Notes: generated by a model from the sequence alone, not told the origin. A stretch of DNA of 64,000 nucleotides from Bombus terrestris (GCF_910591885.1 NC_063285.1:1984001-2048000), one strand, 5' to 3'; numbered from the stretch's first letter, positions 31,213 through 42,867 are shown. Translations and numbers: made by a program.

Positions 31213-31785
31213 TCATAAGTTTTGGAATTTTATTCGGGCGACTGCTAGGCATATGTCTAGGTAGAAGCGTCCTTTTGGGTAAGAGGGTAGCTCGGAGCTG
31301 TAGAGGTTTGTTTTGTAGAAAATGCTTTTATTGTCTAGCCAGATTCTGACGGAGTTTCCTCTCGTGTTGTTTATTTCGTTTTTCCAGCTGGTATGTTTGG
31401 CGTTACGGTCACCGGCTATTATGTAGTAGATTTCCTGTTTGTCGAGCTGCAAAAGTTGGAAGAGATTGTCGAATTCATCATTAAATTGTTTCTGGTTTCC
31501 GTAGGCAGCGTAGGCTGCGGTGATAAATAAGTTTTCCTTATTGTTTATTTTTATTTTTATGATCGTCGTCTCTAGGATTTTGAAGTTTGTTATTTTGTCG
31601 TTTTGTATTGTTTTGAACTTCAGGGGGTTTTTTATGAGGATTGCCGTTCCTCCTCCTTGGGTAGCGTTTGGTCTGTCGTGTCTTATTATAGAGTAGTTTT
31701 TGTAGTGCACTTTGTGTCTATAGTTCAGTTTTCTTTCTGAGATAAGTACTATGTCGGGGGTTTCTTTCTTAATTAGGGTTAGCAT
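31213..31785 (-). pseudogene. LINE B1 ORF2, apurinic-type endonuclease part
   Basis: The 190-codon frame contains ETPDIVLISERKLNYR (the usual Glu-Thr box altered to SERKL), QGGGTAILIKN and AGDRNAKHTSWKN, the family's catalytic GDxNAKH box with Arg where Phe or Tyr is common. It would nick the target DNA. It ends early with missing HxP C-terminal residues, so it is a remnant. Confidence 0.82.
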
Positions 31786-32423
31786 GCTGTACCTTTTTTG
31801 GTTTGAGATTAGTGAGTTGGCGTTTATTGAGATGATTTTCAGATGTTTAACTTTTATCTGGTTTATTTTTTGCTGTGATTGGTGGACGGGTGGGTTTTGG
31901 CTAATCTTCGTCTATATTTTCGATGATGTTGAAGATGGAATCGATTCTTTCTTCATGCGTATTTAATGCTTTTTTTATTTCATTTAGTTGTGTTTGTTGG
32001 TCGCTTAGTGCTTTTAGAATGCTTTTTTTGAAGTATTCAATGACATTTATTATGCTTATTTGGGGTGAGTATATCGTTGGGTTGGGGTTTTGTTTGACTT
32101 GTGCCGCTATGTTTGTTACTTGCGGGCTTGTCTCGTTTATACTTGTTCTTTGTTTTACTATGTCCGCGAGCTTTGTCTCGGGGACGTACTTACGGCTTAT
32201 TTTGGCGATTCTTTCGGTTTTTGCTGTTTTTGCGTTGGTGATTTTTTCATTAATCTTTTTACGTAGTTCGGCGAGTTTTGGGCATCCTTTGTATGATGCA
32301 GGATGCCCGAAGTTTTTGCAGTTTACGCAGTAGATTTTTTCTTTGCTTACTGCGACTTCTTTTTTTATCTTGCACTCGCCTGGTCCGTGCGGCTCAGTGC
32401 ATTTTACACAGCGGTAGTTTAGG

Positions 32424-33597
32424 TTACAGTTTTGTGCTGTGTGGCCTATTCGCTGGCATTTGTAGCACTGCGTGATGTCGTTTTTTTTTTATTTTTTCCC
32501 ATGCTATTTTCAGGTTGTTTAGTCTATTTATTTTTAGTAGATTCCCAATGTTGCTATCGGGGGATACTTGAATTATATAGATTGGGAGCAATATATTATT
32601 CTCCCTTGATTTCCTTGGTGTGAATCGAGTCACTTTGGTGAAGTTAACTTCTTCTATTTTCAGGGCTTTTATGTCTTCTAGAATTTCTGCTTCTGTGTAG
32701 CTGTTTCCTAGCCCTTTTAGCAGGTACGTGTGAGGTTTTTGGCATTTTGGGGTATATGTGTAATAGGCCGTGTTGGCTGCGGTCAGTATTTTTTTTGCTT
32801 TTGCGTGGTCATTTAGGTTTTGAAGATAAAGCACGTGCTTACCTGCATGGATTCTTTTGATATGGAAATTCTTGATTTTGAGGGAGTTTTCCATGAGTGC
32901 TATTGTGTCTTTCGGGTCTTGTAATGTTATGTTGATGGAGGGCGGCCTGGCCCCTTTTGCCGATGTGGGGGGGTCTGCCTGGTCTTCAGCGGGGTGGCTG
33001 GGTGGCAGGCCCTTATGCGTTTGGTTTTCTGTAATGTTGAAGGTTGTGGTGTTGTTTTTTTCGGAGGAGCGTCGGGGGGGGGGAGGTGCTTGTCCGGGCG
33101 GTATAGCTTTTGCTCGTGGTTATTGGTGACGTGTCCAGGGGAGTGGGTTGTCTGGTTGCCTTTTTCCTTAATACGTCGTTTTTTTTTAATGCTTTCGATA
33201 ATGGTTTCATGCGGTTGCGGTGTGCAGGGGTCTTGAGCTTGGAGGGCTTCGAATCTGTTTTTTATTGGGATTGCCATTGGTTGAGGGCTTCTCTTTTGTT
33301 TCATATTTTCGTTTTTTTCGTCGCGCTCTTCTTGTGAATCGCTTTCTTCTTCTTTTAAATTTTCTTGTCTGATGTTTTTTTTGTTCCTGCTTACCAGATT
33401 TGGAGGCGGATTGAGTTTCCGCGTCTTTTGTACAGCAGGTCTTATGCTGCTATCTTTAATTATCTGTTGTTTTTCTATCTTCCTTCTGATCCCTTTTTTT
33501 GTCGGGCTTATGGCGGATTCCGCCTCCTTGGTTTCAATTTCATTCCTTTCCTCTTCTATTTTTATATTGTTTGTAGTAGGGGTGATGTTATCACTAT
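32424..33597 (-). pseudogene. LINE B1 ORF1 (RNA-binding, three CCHC knuckles), frameshifted
   Basis: N-terminal basic and Pro-rich segment at 33304-32927, then an RNA-binding fold segment (32894-32424) with KGLGNSYTEAEILEDIKALK and FIPRKSRE-like text. Codons at about 32480-32280 (different frame) give CQRIGHTAQNC, CVKCTEPHGPGEC and CVNCKNFGHPASYKGC. The HPASYKGC block is shared with LINE A and C. The frame breaks near 32490, at a T10 run. Confidence 0.85.
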
Positions 33598-34112
33598 TGT
33601 AGTATCGGAAACAGGATAGGATTAGGATAATTTAGATTTGTAAAATTCTCCTAATACTATTTATTAAGATAAATGAAAATAACAGAGATTAATTGGACAG
33701 AGAACTATAAATGTTTAACTTGAACTAAAACACAAAAGTCTTATTCCGCTGAAATCACTCTCGCAACTCTATAACTATAACAACTCGATCTCTCTACAAC
33801 ACTAGCAACTCTACAACTCTCGTCTTCGGCATCTGCACTCGCACGCTCTCGCTTCTCAACTCATACTGCACGCCTCTTGCATTCGTTCTCGCTGTCGTCT
33901 CAACTAACTCTACCCTTAGCGTTTCATTGTCTTTTCTCGTCCCATCGAACACGTGTCCCGAAACCCCGTGGCCAGGGTCACGCAGGCTCTTTCCACAAAA
34001 CTGTCCACTTGAAAGGACCGACGACACATTGATGTACTCGACGGCGCCACGGCTCTCGCCACTTTGTATACGGTTCGGCCGATATCTTGGGCCTTTTGCC
34101 CACGATACTACA
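33598..34112 (-). repeat. 515-bp solo LTR (family G4) in LINE B1 5' UTR
   Basis: Ends are TGTAGTATCG and CGATACTACA, a 10-bp perfect terminal inverted repeat. It is flanked by the 4-bp duplication CTAT (33594-33597 and 34113-34116), which fits Gypsy-type integration. The first about 165 bp (minus-strand orientation) recur at 42868-43037 next to Gypsy RT-RNase H coding, which sets the family. No internal coding. Confidence 0.85.
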
Positions 34113-34300
34113 CTATTTTTTCACTGTTTAGCACTCTTTTTGTTTTTTTTTTTTTTTGCTCTATCACTGAATACTGTACACTGTATAGCTTGCCGCGCTC
34201 ACTGTTAGGGCCTACGCCTGGTAATCCCTTAGAGCCGAGAGGTCCGGCCTGCTCGGAGGATCAGCGACAGTTTTTTTTTGGCGTGGCGTCCACCAATTGC

Positions 34301-34429
34301 CAGACAGGTGGGAAAAATGTATAGCTAGCGATGGGCGATACTTCGAATAAAATATTTTTAATCATTTCCATACAATAAACGTGTATTTTCTATACAAAAA
34401 TTCCGTATTCATATTTACATACCTGGTAC
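34301..34429. other. Short AT-rich junction
   Basis: Between the LINE B1 5' end and the R1-type LINE piece. Nothing recognised. Confidence 0.4.
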
Positions 34430-35449
34430 AAGGTTCCAGAAGCTTGGACACAGTACCGATCCCTGCGGGTATCCTTTCGTAATGGGCTTGCGCACTATTC
34501 GTTTTTCCCAACGAGAACTGCCGCGTCGACTACGAAATCTGCGCACACTGCGCAGAAAGCGGGCATAGCACGAAAGAGTGCACAAGCAAAAACAAAGACG
34601 CCAGCTGCGTAAACTGCAGGAAGGCAGGGAAGAAGGGCGATCACGCAGCCTCCAGCGTGAACTGCCCGAAGTATAAGAAAGCACTGGAAGTACTTGTTTC
34701 ACGCACACAGTATGAGTGAAACAGGAAACAGAGACAGAAGAGGACATGGGAGAAAAGGGGGAATATGGATCCTGCAGCATAACATTCAGCGATCCAAAAC
34801 AGTTCCCTACGAGATCAGCATCAGGATGGATGCTGATGGTGACGATATCCTGTTAATACAAGAACTATACAGCTTCGAAGGGAAAATACCATACCATAGC
34901 ATACTGCAGACGCTCCTCGATTTCGGGAAGAGAACTACCATGCCGCAGCTTCAGGAAAGAAGATACAATACGTAGAAGGCCAGCTGGGAGGAATTTCAGA
35001 GAGCTGTCATGGAGGGAACAGAGACACTCAAAGAAATAACCCTCCAGCGGGCTGAGGACGTCGAGCGAATGGCCGGGCACCTCCAGGTAACCTTGATAAG
35101 AGCCTGCGATGCCGCCATTCAAAAGAAGAAGTGGCACTACAGGTCAGTACCCTGGTGGACGCCCGAACTCACCAGAGCAAAAAGGAGCACCTACCAGGCG
35201 AGAAGAAGATACCAAGGGGTCAAAGACCTCGCAACGAGGGAACAAGAGAAGCTGCGGTACAGGGAAACCCGAAAGGAGTATCAGCGGATGATATCAAGAA
35301 CAAAAGTCCAAAGTTGGCAGGATTTCTTTACCAAAGAAGATAACAGGGAATCTTGGGGCATCGCATATAGAACAGTCACAGGGAAACTCAGAAGGGAGGA
35401 AACAATATCAACTCTGAAAACGCCACAAGCAGACACCTCCAACTGGCGG
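34430..35449 (+). mobile_element. LINE D: R1-type LINE fragment (end of ORF1, deleted ORF2)
   Basis: The end of ORF1 has knuckles CAHCAESGHSTKEC and CVNCRKAGKKGDHAASSVNC with the stop at 34719. ORF2 starts MSETGNRDRRGHGRKGG at 34710, overlapping the ORF1 end as in R1-type elements, with LQHNIQRSKT and ILLIQELY of the endonuclease. Most of the endonuclease is then deleted and the linker follows (RSVPWWTPELTRAKRSTYQA, 35009-35449). The RT is missing because the foldback element starts at 35450. Confidence 0.8.
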
Positions 35450-36417
35450 GTACCTAATTAGAGACCAATTAGAATTAAAATTAACTATAAGTATTCGATT
35501 GGCGATTTTACGACGACACTGGCAAGTTTATTTGGATACGAATTGTATACATTCGGAAGGATACAGTGTGATTATACGACGACCGGCTACGTCAACGGAC
35601 ATTTCCCTTTTATATAAAAAAAACAATATGGATAAGTTAAATAAGGTAAATAAACTTACTTACGGCTCAGGGGGTTTCGGAGCCACCAGGTTCCATCGGT
35701 GATTCGAGTAGCGTCCCAGGCTCGACCCGATGGTCACCTAGCGACTGGACGAACGGCGAGGGGAAGGTCGATTCCAGGGTCACCCCTCGTTCGGTAAATA
35801 CGACCGGGGACCAAGAAACACCCGCAGTTGCCACAGAGGAAAAGATGTGCAAGAAAACCACAAGAAGATACCTCGAATTTGATGAAGACACCGCGGGAAC
35901 CATCGAGGATGTCGAGATGCCAATGCAGGCATTCAAGGAAAAGACACCACCCACCGAAAAGGCGACCCGAATCGCCAAGGAAAAAATCTTGAAAGGTGAC
36001 AAGATCACCAGATATATGAGAAAGTCCCCAGTGGAGGAGGGCGCGTGCAAGACGAGAAGCCTGGCCAGGAGCCAGCCGATGGCAACGAGGGACGAAGCAG
36101 CCAGCACCTCGGAGCTAGACACACCGGCCGAAATGTCGGACAAATGCCTGGGACGCTACTCGAATCACCGACGGGGCCTGGAGACTCCGAAACCCCCTGA
36201 GCCGTAAGTAAGTTTATTTACCTTATTTAACTTATCCATATTGTTTTTTGTACAAAAGGGAAATGTCCGTTGACGTAGCCGGTCGTCGTATAATCACACT
36301 ATATCCTTCCGAATGTATACAATTCGTATCCAAATAAACTTGCCAGTGTCGTCGTGAAATCGCCAATCGAATACTTATAGTTAATTTTAATTCTAGTTGG
36401 TCTCAATAATTAGGTAC
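35450..36417. mobile_element. Foldback DNA element with 272-bp inverted arms
   Basis: The left arm 35450-35721 (GTACCTAATTAGAGACC...) and the right arm 36146-36417 (...TAATTAGGTAC) are the same length and near-identical in inverse orientation, differing at scattered bases. The interior is 424 bp and GC-richer. It interrupts LINE D. There is no transposase, so it is non-autonomous. The target duplication is unclear because the ends are themselves palindromic (GTAC). Confidence 0.85.
35845..36207 (+). CDS. Hypothetical ORF inside the foldback element
   Basis: 120 codons, hydrophilic, rich in Lys, Glu, Arg and Thr (RRYLEFDEDTAGTIEDVEMP, KEKILKGDKITRYMRK). No domain was recognised. The composition resembles the N-terminal part of an R1-type ORF1, so it may be a captured piece of LINE D. 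Its last codons run into the right arm. Expression is unproven. Confidence 0.35.
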   Translation: MCKKTTRRYLEFDEDTAGTIEDVEMPMQAFKEKTPPTEKATRIAKEKILKGDKITRYMRKSPVEEGACKTRSLARSQPMATRDEAASTSELDTPAEMSDKCLGRYSNHRRGLETPKPPEP

Positions 36418-36449
36418 TAACTATAATACTAGCAATTCGTAATTTATTT

Positions 36450-36745
36450 TAACGAATCTAACTTTATAACCTTAATTTTATTTTTATGATTCTCACTTTC
36501 AGTTTTACTAATTAGACGGTTATTATCAGTTCTAACTTTACTCGTAGTACTGCTAACAATTACTTATTGGTTTAAATCTAACTTTGGTCTTAGTAATTGT
36601 TTAGTTATAATTATTCTAACTTTAACTCGTAATTATTATCTTACGATCAATCTTACTAATTGTTATTAACAATTTGTTGGTATAATTAAATCTAACTTTT
36701 ATTTGGAATTATCCTTTTACGAATCAAGTCCTAACTTTATAACTT
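36450..36745. repeat. Degenerate minisatellite, period about 38 bp
   Basis: The word TCTAACTTT or a close variant recurs at 36457, 36491, 36531, 36577, 36614, 36691 and 36730, with a weaker match near 36650. Spacings are mostly 34-46 bp, with AT-rich filler. It looks like an old tandem array. Confidence 0.55.
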
Positions 36746-36771
36746 TAATTTATATTTTTTTTTTATCCGTG

Positions 36772-37225
36772 CGCGTGTCGATTATGTGTGTGCAGATCTA
36801 CTTTCTTTCATCTACGTTCGATATTAGTTACTTAATTTACATTTAAATTAAGTGTTTATATTCTCCATTATTGCATCGGTTTTGCCATCGAGTTCGACTC
36901 TATGCATCGTGCACTCCGTGACTCATTGATATCCGCATCGATACGAGTGGTCGATCTTGCGACCGTGTGCTCTATGCTTCGGTCGGCCCGCCACGTGCCA
37001 CGAGTGTAATGGCGGCGCGTCACTGGCGTAATGGCGGCGCCCGGTGATCACCGCACGTTTCACATCGCAGTTACGGTTTACGAGTTTTTTAAAAAATAAT
37101 AAAATATTCACAGTAATATCCGGATATTTGTAAAAATTCACCGTGACCTGTGCTCTCCTTCTTCGCCTCGGTTAGAAAAACCCACCGATTCATGCCCGCT
37201 GACGATGCGCTGTCCGCGGAGGGTA
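36772..37225. other. GC-richer block without recognised gene
   Basis: It contains two close copies of GTAATGGCGGCGC (about 37007-37040). It could be a promoter or 5' UTR of an element (a short frame begins ATGCCCGCTGACGATGCG at 37192), but no protein similarity was seen. Confidence 0.3.
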
Positions 37226-38599
37226 AATATTTACCTCGCAAAGTCACTATCACTATTCGTCGAGGAGAATCTTAACTTGCACTACAGCTAGTTGATAAGT
37301 TTGTTCATCGGCCTTTATTGATTTGAAAAAATGAGCACGATGCCCCTGGTTACTGCATAACCTCAACCGTGTGACAGCTTGCCTTATAGGCACAAAACCT
37401 TAGTAAGTAATATTTGCTTATTATGGACTATTGCCTTCTCATCATAAGAACAATTATGCCCAAAAGTGGCATCGAATTCAGATGTTAGATATCCAGATTG
37501 TCATATATCAATTATGAACTTTTCCTCGTTTTAGGTTTGCGACGAGCAATTTTTATAAGCTATCCTGCTACGACACAATCAAGAGCGCTTGTGCCAGGAG
37601 AAAGGCACTAGAATTTAGTTTATTGGCTATAATTATAGTGCTATAATTAATCTGGCCTTCTATCCAAGATCAGTTCTACAGATGTTTCCTCTCCTTGAGT
37701 TGCGTCATATGACCACACGCTTCTATGTATCCCAGACTTTTCCCTTTCCGATGGAGAGTCTCCTCATTTGATTGTATTACACCCAAAGGGCTCGTGAACA
37801 CATTCAGACACTAGTTGCTTTTACTTATAATGAAGAGAACGTATCCTGCTCCGACAGCTAGTATACAAGATAATTATTACACTAATAACTTGTTGCTTCG
37901 GGCTTATCACATACACAAATCACATACATACAACTATCACTAATACTTTTTCTTCCAGGTGGAGGATTTAACACAACAATCAACCACTCTGCTCTCACAC
38001 ATAATATTTGCCTAACTTAATTTAACTTAATACCACTCTACCTTCTGTGACGGTAATGGCCACACCCTGCGTCTACCCTGCTTTTCGCATAATCACTTTC
38101 TTAAATGCGACACAAGTTAAACTCATTGCATGGATTACCATCTCATATTTAATAAAGAACCTATAACATCCACCTTTGATTTATAATTTTGTTTTAAACC
38201 TATTTGTCCCTATAGAGAGTTACGAACACCGGACATAGCAAAGTATACTATCACAATATCTTTCTACGTTGGTATTAACCCTTTCCTACTCCTTCTTAGT
38301 TCTAAAGGACCGTCGCCACTATTGCTGGTCAAAATTATAACCACATTGTATTAAGAACTCTATAGACTTTTTTAGAAACCTAACCTCGACTTTTCACAGC
38401 TCGCCTAGCCTATTTGTTTGACTGAATATATGCCAAAGCTAATGTTAGCACAATCGTTGCACTTTTGGTTGCACACATCGTAGTTGAGAAATTTATTAAT
38501 TCGTAAGTTTTTAAGCATATTCTACGAAGTCGATATAACATCGGCATGGCTGGGCCACGTGGCCCGGCATACGATCCCCTATTGATAAGGCATATATAG
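37226..38599. other. Unassigned AT-rich DNA
   Basis: About 1.4 kb with no long ORF, repeat end, RNA or LTR that I can recognise. It may be unique host sequence. Confidence 0.45.
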
Positions 38600-38866
38600 A
38601 TAGCCTAACACGCCAGTATCCAGGACCTAAACAAAAATTTTCTATGGGACGAGACAAATACGAAACGAACGAATACGTAACGAAACGAATTTTTGGACAG
38701 GATCACATCTTTCACATAGTATCGGACAACTTCCCTATTATCGAAGACGGAATCATTGGGCTACCATGTTTAGGGAAGTATAACTATTCAATATCCAATG
38801 ACAAAATCCGACTAAACGACAAAACCATTTTGTTTCAGAAACCAATACACTTAACTCCTGGTGTAC
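38600..38866 (+). pseudogene. Gypsy protease fragment
   Basis: Codons DHIFHIVSDNFPIIEDGIIG and LPCLGKYNYSISNDKI fit the C-terminal flap region of Gypsy-group aspartic proteases (the xxFPIxxDGIIG signature). It starts near 38600 and stops abruptly at about 38866, where R1-type sequence begins. The catalytic DSG part is absent. Confidence 0.7.
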
Positions 38867-38879
38867 TGGTGACCCGAGG

Positions 38880-39863
38880 AGATCGCTCGTCTCCGCGAGG
38901 CGTGAATCCGCGCTCGGCGCCGGTTCACCAGATCCCGCCGTCCCTGCGGACGCCCTTACAAGATGGTATTGAACAATTTCCATCCATGGGCGCCTTCCGC
39001 AACGGAGAGCATGGACCTTCGGTTCATGGAAGAGGTTGTCGGCACTCTGTTCCCGGGAGCGGCGAACGAGGAAGATGGCAGGTTCACCGATGAGGAGGAG
39101 CAGGAGCGTCAACCGCCGGAAGTTGGAGCCCGGAATCGAGGGTTAGCGAGGAAGAATTGACCTAGGCTGTAGGGAGGCTCGGAGCGCGGAAAGCTCCGGG
39201 TTCCGACGGAGTCCCAGCCCGCCTGTGGAAGGACGTCGCCGGGGTCTTGCCCTGAGATTAATACGTCTGTTCGACAGATGCCTGTCTCGGGGCGAATTCC
39301 CCGTCTTGTGGAAGGAGGGACGGATGGTCCTGCTGCCGAAGCCGGGACGGTCTTCGTACTCGCCTTCCGTCTTTCGGCCGGTATGCCTTTTGGACGAGGC
39401 TGGCAAGCTACTGGAGAGAGTGGTAGCTGCCCGCCTCGAGTCGCATTTGTCTGGAAGTGTTCTCGGACTGCACGACAGCTAGTTTGGCTTTCGGAGGGGG
39501 CGGTCTACGGCCGACGCTGTCGCCCGTGTCCGTTCCTTGGTCGAGGGGGTCGAACAGCGTGGTTGCGTGGCATTGGCCGTGTCGCTGAACGTGGTCAACG
39601 CTTTCAACAGCATCCCCTGGAACAAGATATGTCGGGCCCTCGAGTTTCATTGGGTACCCGCGTACCTGCGGCGTGTGGTCCGGGCGTTCCACCGGGACCG
39701 GAGTATCGTCTACACCGTTCGCGGCGGGGGGATGGCAGGTAGGGCGGTGTACTGCGCGGGGTCCTGCAGGATTCTGTGTTGGGTCCGTTGCTGTGGAACA
39801 TCGCGTACGACGCGGTGCTTCCCCCGGACTCGGCATTGGCGTGCTACGCCGACGACACCGTCA
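38880..39863 (+). mobile_element. LINE E: R1-type LINE fragment (GC-rich RT)
   Basis: Split over frames this encodes an R1-clade RT: GKAPGSDGVPARLWKD, LPKPGRSSYSPSVFRPVCLL, FGFRRGRSTADAV, NVVNAFNSIPW (palm A), then the frame-shifted region for PQGSVLGPLLWNI and CYADDT, where it ends at about 39863. At least three frame changes and an in-frame stop (near 39481) disable it. It is much more GC-rich than its surroundings, as in R1/TRAS elements. Confidence 0.85.
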
Positions 39864-39865
39864 AT

Positions 39866-40490
39866 TCACATCAATTCACATCAGAGACCAGGCCACACAC
39901 CGCGGGCAGGATGGCACCCAGATGTCTGCACATCCTTGACGCGTACCCTCAATAGTCTTAAGTACTCACCAGGGGTCTTGCAATTTTCATAGTTAAGGTC
40001 CCTCAGACCAAGCGAGTATCTCTTGTCTTACATTTCCTTTTACGTTTATTGTTTACTACGGAAAGTCGGTTTTCCTCACTTCTGGTATATTCCGTTGGCA
40101 ACTTTCTCACGAGGGCGGTTGAAACCCTTCCTGGTCCACCAACCGTCTTATTATCCAATCGGAGACGGTGTCTACTGCCCTCACTTCCTTAACCAAAATT
40201 AACATCAACAAATCCGATAGATCCGTGTCCTCAGACACGCCCACACCTACTTTCCTCGGATACAGTATCGTCAGTACGTATAAGACGTACTGATTGCTCC
40301 ATGCATTAACCTCGAGTACAACTTAGACGCTAACGAAGAGTAAAGTTCGTCATCCCGTTGACCGCGGATTCGTTATCGAACCTGAGGCCATTGTCATTAG
40401 TGTCGCGAGTACCTAGACGTTGTGGTTAACTACCAACGCTGTAATATCTCTACTTGTGTTAATAAACTGTACCTTTGTTCTACCGCATCG
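39866..40490 (+). repeat. Gypsy G3 5' LTR, 5'-truncated
   Basis: The 3' part is collinear with the G1 and G2 LTRs (GTTGACCGCGGATTCGTTA, GTTAATAAACTG) and runs to the gag ATG at 40491. The 5' part is replaced by unrelated sequence next to LINE E, so the exact start is uncertain. Confidence 0.65.
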
Positions 40491-41440
40491 ATGGCTAATT
40501 CCAGTGAAGATTCATTGAACACCCCTAACCCTAATCCTAACTGCAACCCGACATCAGATGTGGGATCAGGGCAGTTAACTATGCAACAGCATATAGCCAT
40601 CTTGCGTGAGTTAGTTCAGACGCTAGTGCAAAAATCGAGTGAGGAAACTAAAAATTTATCGCTTCCGCGCTTTAATCCTGGTATCGCGGGTTCCGATCCA
40701 GCTGCATGTTGCGCGGTTGTTAATCTGATCTTGGAAGAAAATCCTTTACGGGGCAGTGCGTTATTTTCTGCTCTAGAAGGTTCTGCAACACAATGGCTTT
40801 CGCAAGTACCTGTTGCTCAAGATGTTACCTGGTCAAAGTTAAGGTCATTTTTATTCCACGTTTTGGTGGCAAAGAAACAGCTACCTCAGTACTAATGAAG
40901 ATGTCCAATGAAAAACCCCACTGAAGGACGAAACCACGGGAGCTTTCGGCATTCGTATCCGTTCCTTCCTGAAGGCGAAGTGGGAAAATTTAACTTTGGC
41001 TGAGGTAATCAACGCCTCCGTCGTTTTTCAATTGGCTTCACTAGACCAGCGTATTGAACGGATAGCACTTCAAGCGATATCAAGACTGAAGATCAATTCC
41101 TGAATGAAATGGGAGCTTTCTACTACGCGAAGAAGAGGCCGGCGTCTTCGTCAGACAACTCCTCAGCGGGTCCTGAAGCTAAAAGATATAAGCCTTTTGA
41201 CTCCCGGAATAGGTGCTACCACTGTCGTAACTATGGATATAAAGCACCCGAGTGCCGAAAGAGGACAAAATCGGAGGCGGAGAAGTACAGAGAAAAACCG
41301 ATCGGCCACATCGTCGAAGGTGTCCTGCTACAAGTGTAACGAGGAGCAGCATATCACGCCTAATTGCCCAGTGTTGCGGAAAGGAAACCGTACTTCCAAG
41401 GATGAGCGCCGGGTTGACTCCTGTGTGGTGGAGGCCCCAA
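40491..41440 (+). pseudogene. Gypsy G3 gag, broken
   Basis: Starts MANSSEDSLNTPNPNPNC at 40491 and stays open to 40895 (LPRFNPGIAGSDPAACC, ATQWLSQVPVAQD). After frameshifts at about 40850 and 41090 the knuckles CYHCRNYGYKAPEC and CYKCNEEQHITPNC are readable at 41212 and 41325. The homologue in G2 is a single open frame. Confidence 0.85.
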
Positions 41441-42867
41441 CTGATAGATTAAGTCATCTGGGTGAGTCGTTCCCATTTTACTTCGATTCTGGAGCCGAAT
41501 GTTCATTGATTAAGGAATCCGCAGCCTCGAAATTTTCCGGCAAAAGAACGACCGATATAATAGTAATGCGAAGAATAGGGAATACATGTGTTAAGAGTAC
41601 ATCTCAGATTTTGTCCACTATATGTATTAACGGTTTTGCATTGGAGATAACTTTTCACGTCCTGACCGATAAGCTATTTAAAACATGATATCATGATTGG
41701 TCGCGAGATTTTAAGCCAAGGTTTTGACGTACATATTACGCAAAATAGCCTCGTTATCAGTAAACCAAAGATAATTAATGCCTGTAGTAAAACTACGGAA
41801 GATGAGATCGATATTAACATGATCGACATTGATGTAATTAGTAACGATAAAAGTCGATTAATATCCGTTTTCGAAAAATTCAAAGATTCTTTCATTACGG
41901 GTTTCCCACGCACTCGCGTAAGTACGGGCAAGTTGGAAATACGGTTAATTGATCCTAACGTCACCGTACAGAGAAGCCCTTACAGACTTAGTGAAGAAGA
42001 GCGAAGAATAGTACGTGAGATTATAGGCGAACTAATTAAAGCCAACATTGTAAGGCCTAGCAATTCATCGTACGCGAACCCTATGTTACTCGTGAAGAAG
42101 AAAGACGGCTCAGATAGATTGTGTATAGACTTTCGAGAGTTAAATAAAAATACGGTCGCGGATCGGTATCCCCTGCCTCTTACTCCGGATCAAATCGCAA
42201 GACTGCAACAGGCGAGATACCTTATTAGCCTAGACATGACCACCGGGTTTCACCAAATCCCCATTCATCCTAATTCGACGGAGTACACAGCGTTCGTTAC
42301 CCCCGACGGACAATATGAATACATAACGATGCCGTTTGGACTGAAAAAAATGCATCGTCCGTTTTTCAGAGGGCCATTCTCAATGCCTTAGGCGACATCG
42401 CTTATTCATATGTTGTTGTTTATATGGATGACAACCTAACTATTGCCGGCTCGATAGATCAAGTTTTAGAAAGATTGGACATCGTATTAAATGCCCTCGT
42501 AAACGCCGGATTTTCTTTTTGTTGATGTGGTCGCCACTTCTAGGAAAACTCCACATCTCGTCTTTTTAGCTTTCTCAAGCGCTGAAGCCATCGACAGTAT
42601 ATAGACAAAAGAATAGCAGGGAGGCAGACCATAAACAGTAGACAGGCGATGTTGCCTTCGGGGTTTTCAGTTATAAAGTAACACTGCTAGCGTGCGGATC
42701 TGGACCAGCTCAAATTGTATTCCTGTATTTCATTATTAAGTCAAATATATACTTTGTATCTTACACTTTATCCACGCGTTTTTCTCTCTTTATATACCGA
42801 ATAACCTCAACACTTTTAACTTCGCTAAATGCTCTTTTTTAAAGACGTCGATACTCTATTTGGGATA
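41441..42867 (+). pseudogene. Gypsy G3 protease - reverse transcriptase, interrupted
   Basis: Protease FDSGAECSLI at about 41485; RT from 41693 with KKDGSDRLCIDFRELNKN, LDMTTGFHQIPIHP and MPFGLKK, then an extra base in an A-run (about 42347) shifts the frame before YMDDNLT at 42421. The catalytic box is YMDD where the relatives have YLDD. A Copia solo LTR splits the gene at 42520-42812 and coding resumes with FNFAKCSFLKT-like text to about 42867, where it is cut by another LTR piece. Confidence 0.88.
42520..42812 (+). repeat. Copia-1 solo LTR (293 bp) in Gypsy G3
   Basis: Begins TGTTGATGTGGTCGCC and ends ACCTCAACA, flanked by the 5-bp duplication CTTTT (42515-42519 and 42813-42817). It is very close to the LTRs of Copia-1 at 49456-49743 and 54215-54507. 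The G3 reading frame is continuous if it is removed. Confidence 0.92.

Larger units (their letters stand above)
28388..34300 (-). mobile_element. LINE B1: near full-length I/Jockey-superfamily LINE
   Basis: The 3' end has a poly(A) tract (T-run at 28388-28403) and the 5' UTR extends to about 34300. ORF1 (33304-32424) with CCHC knuckles, ORF2 endonuclease (31785-31213) and RT (29844-28864) lie in the standard order. Frame breaks occur between all of them. A solo LTR interrupts the 5' UTR (33598-34112). Related copies: B2 at 10275-10690 and B3 at 44490-46055. The RT motif QQGTVNSPLLF differs from the GVPQGSVLGP of LINE A, so this is a separate lineage. Confidence 0.88.

Noticed and set aside
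34415..34780. 121-codon minus-strand ORF
   Set aside because: It is antisense to the ORF1 knuckles of LINE D.
36923..37141. 72-codon minus-strand ORF in the GC-richer block
   Set aside because: No similarity recognised and no neighbouring element in that orientation.
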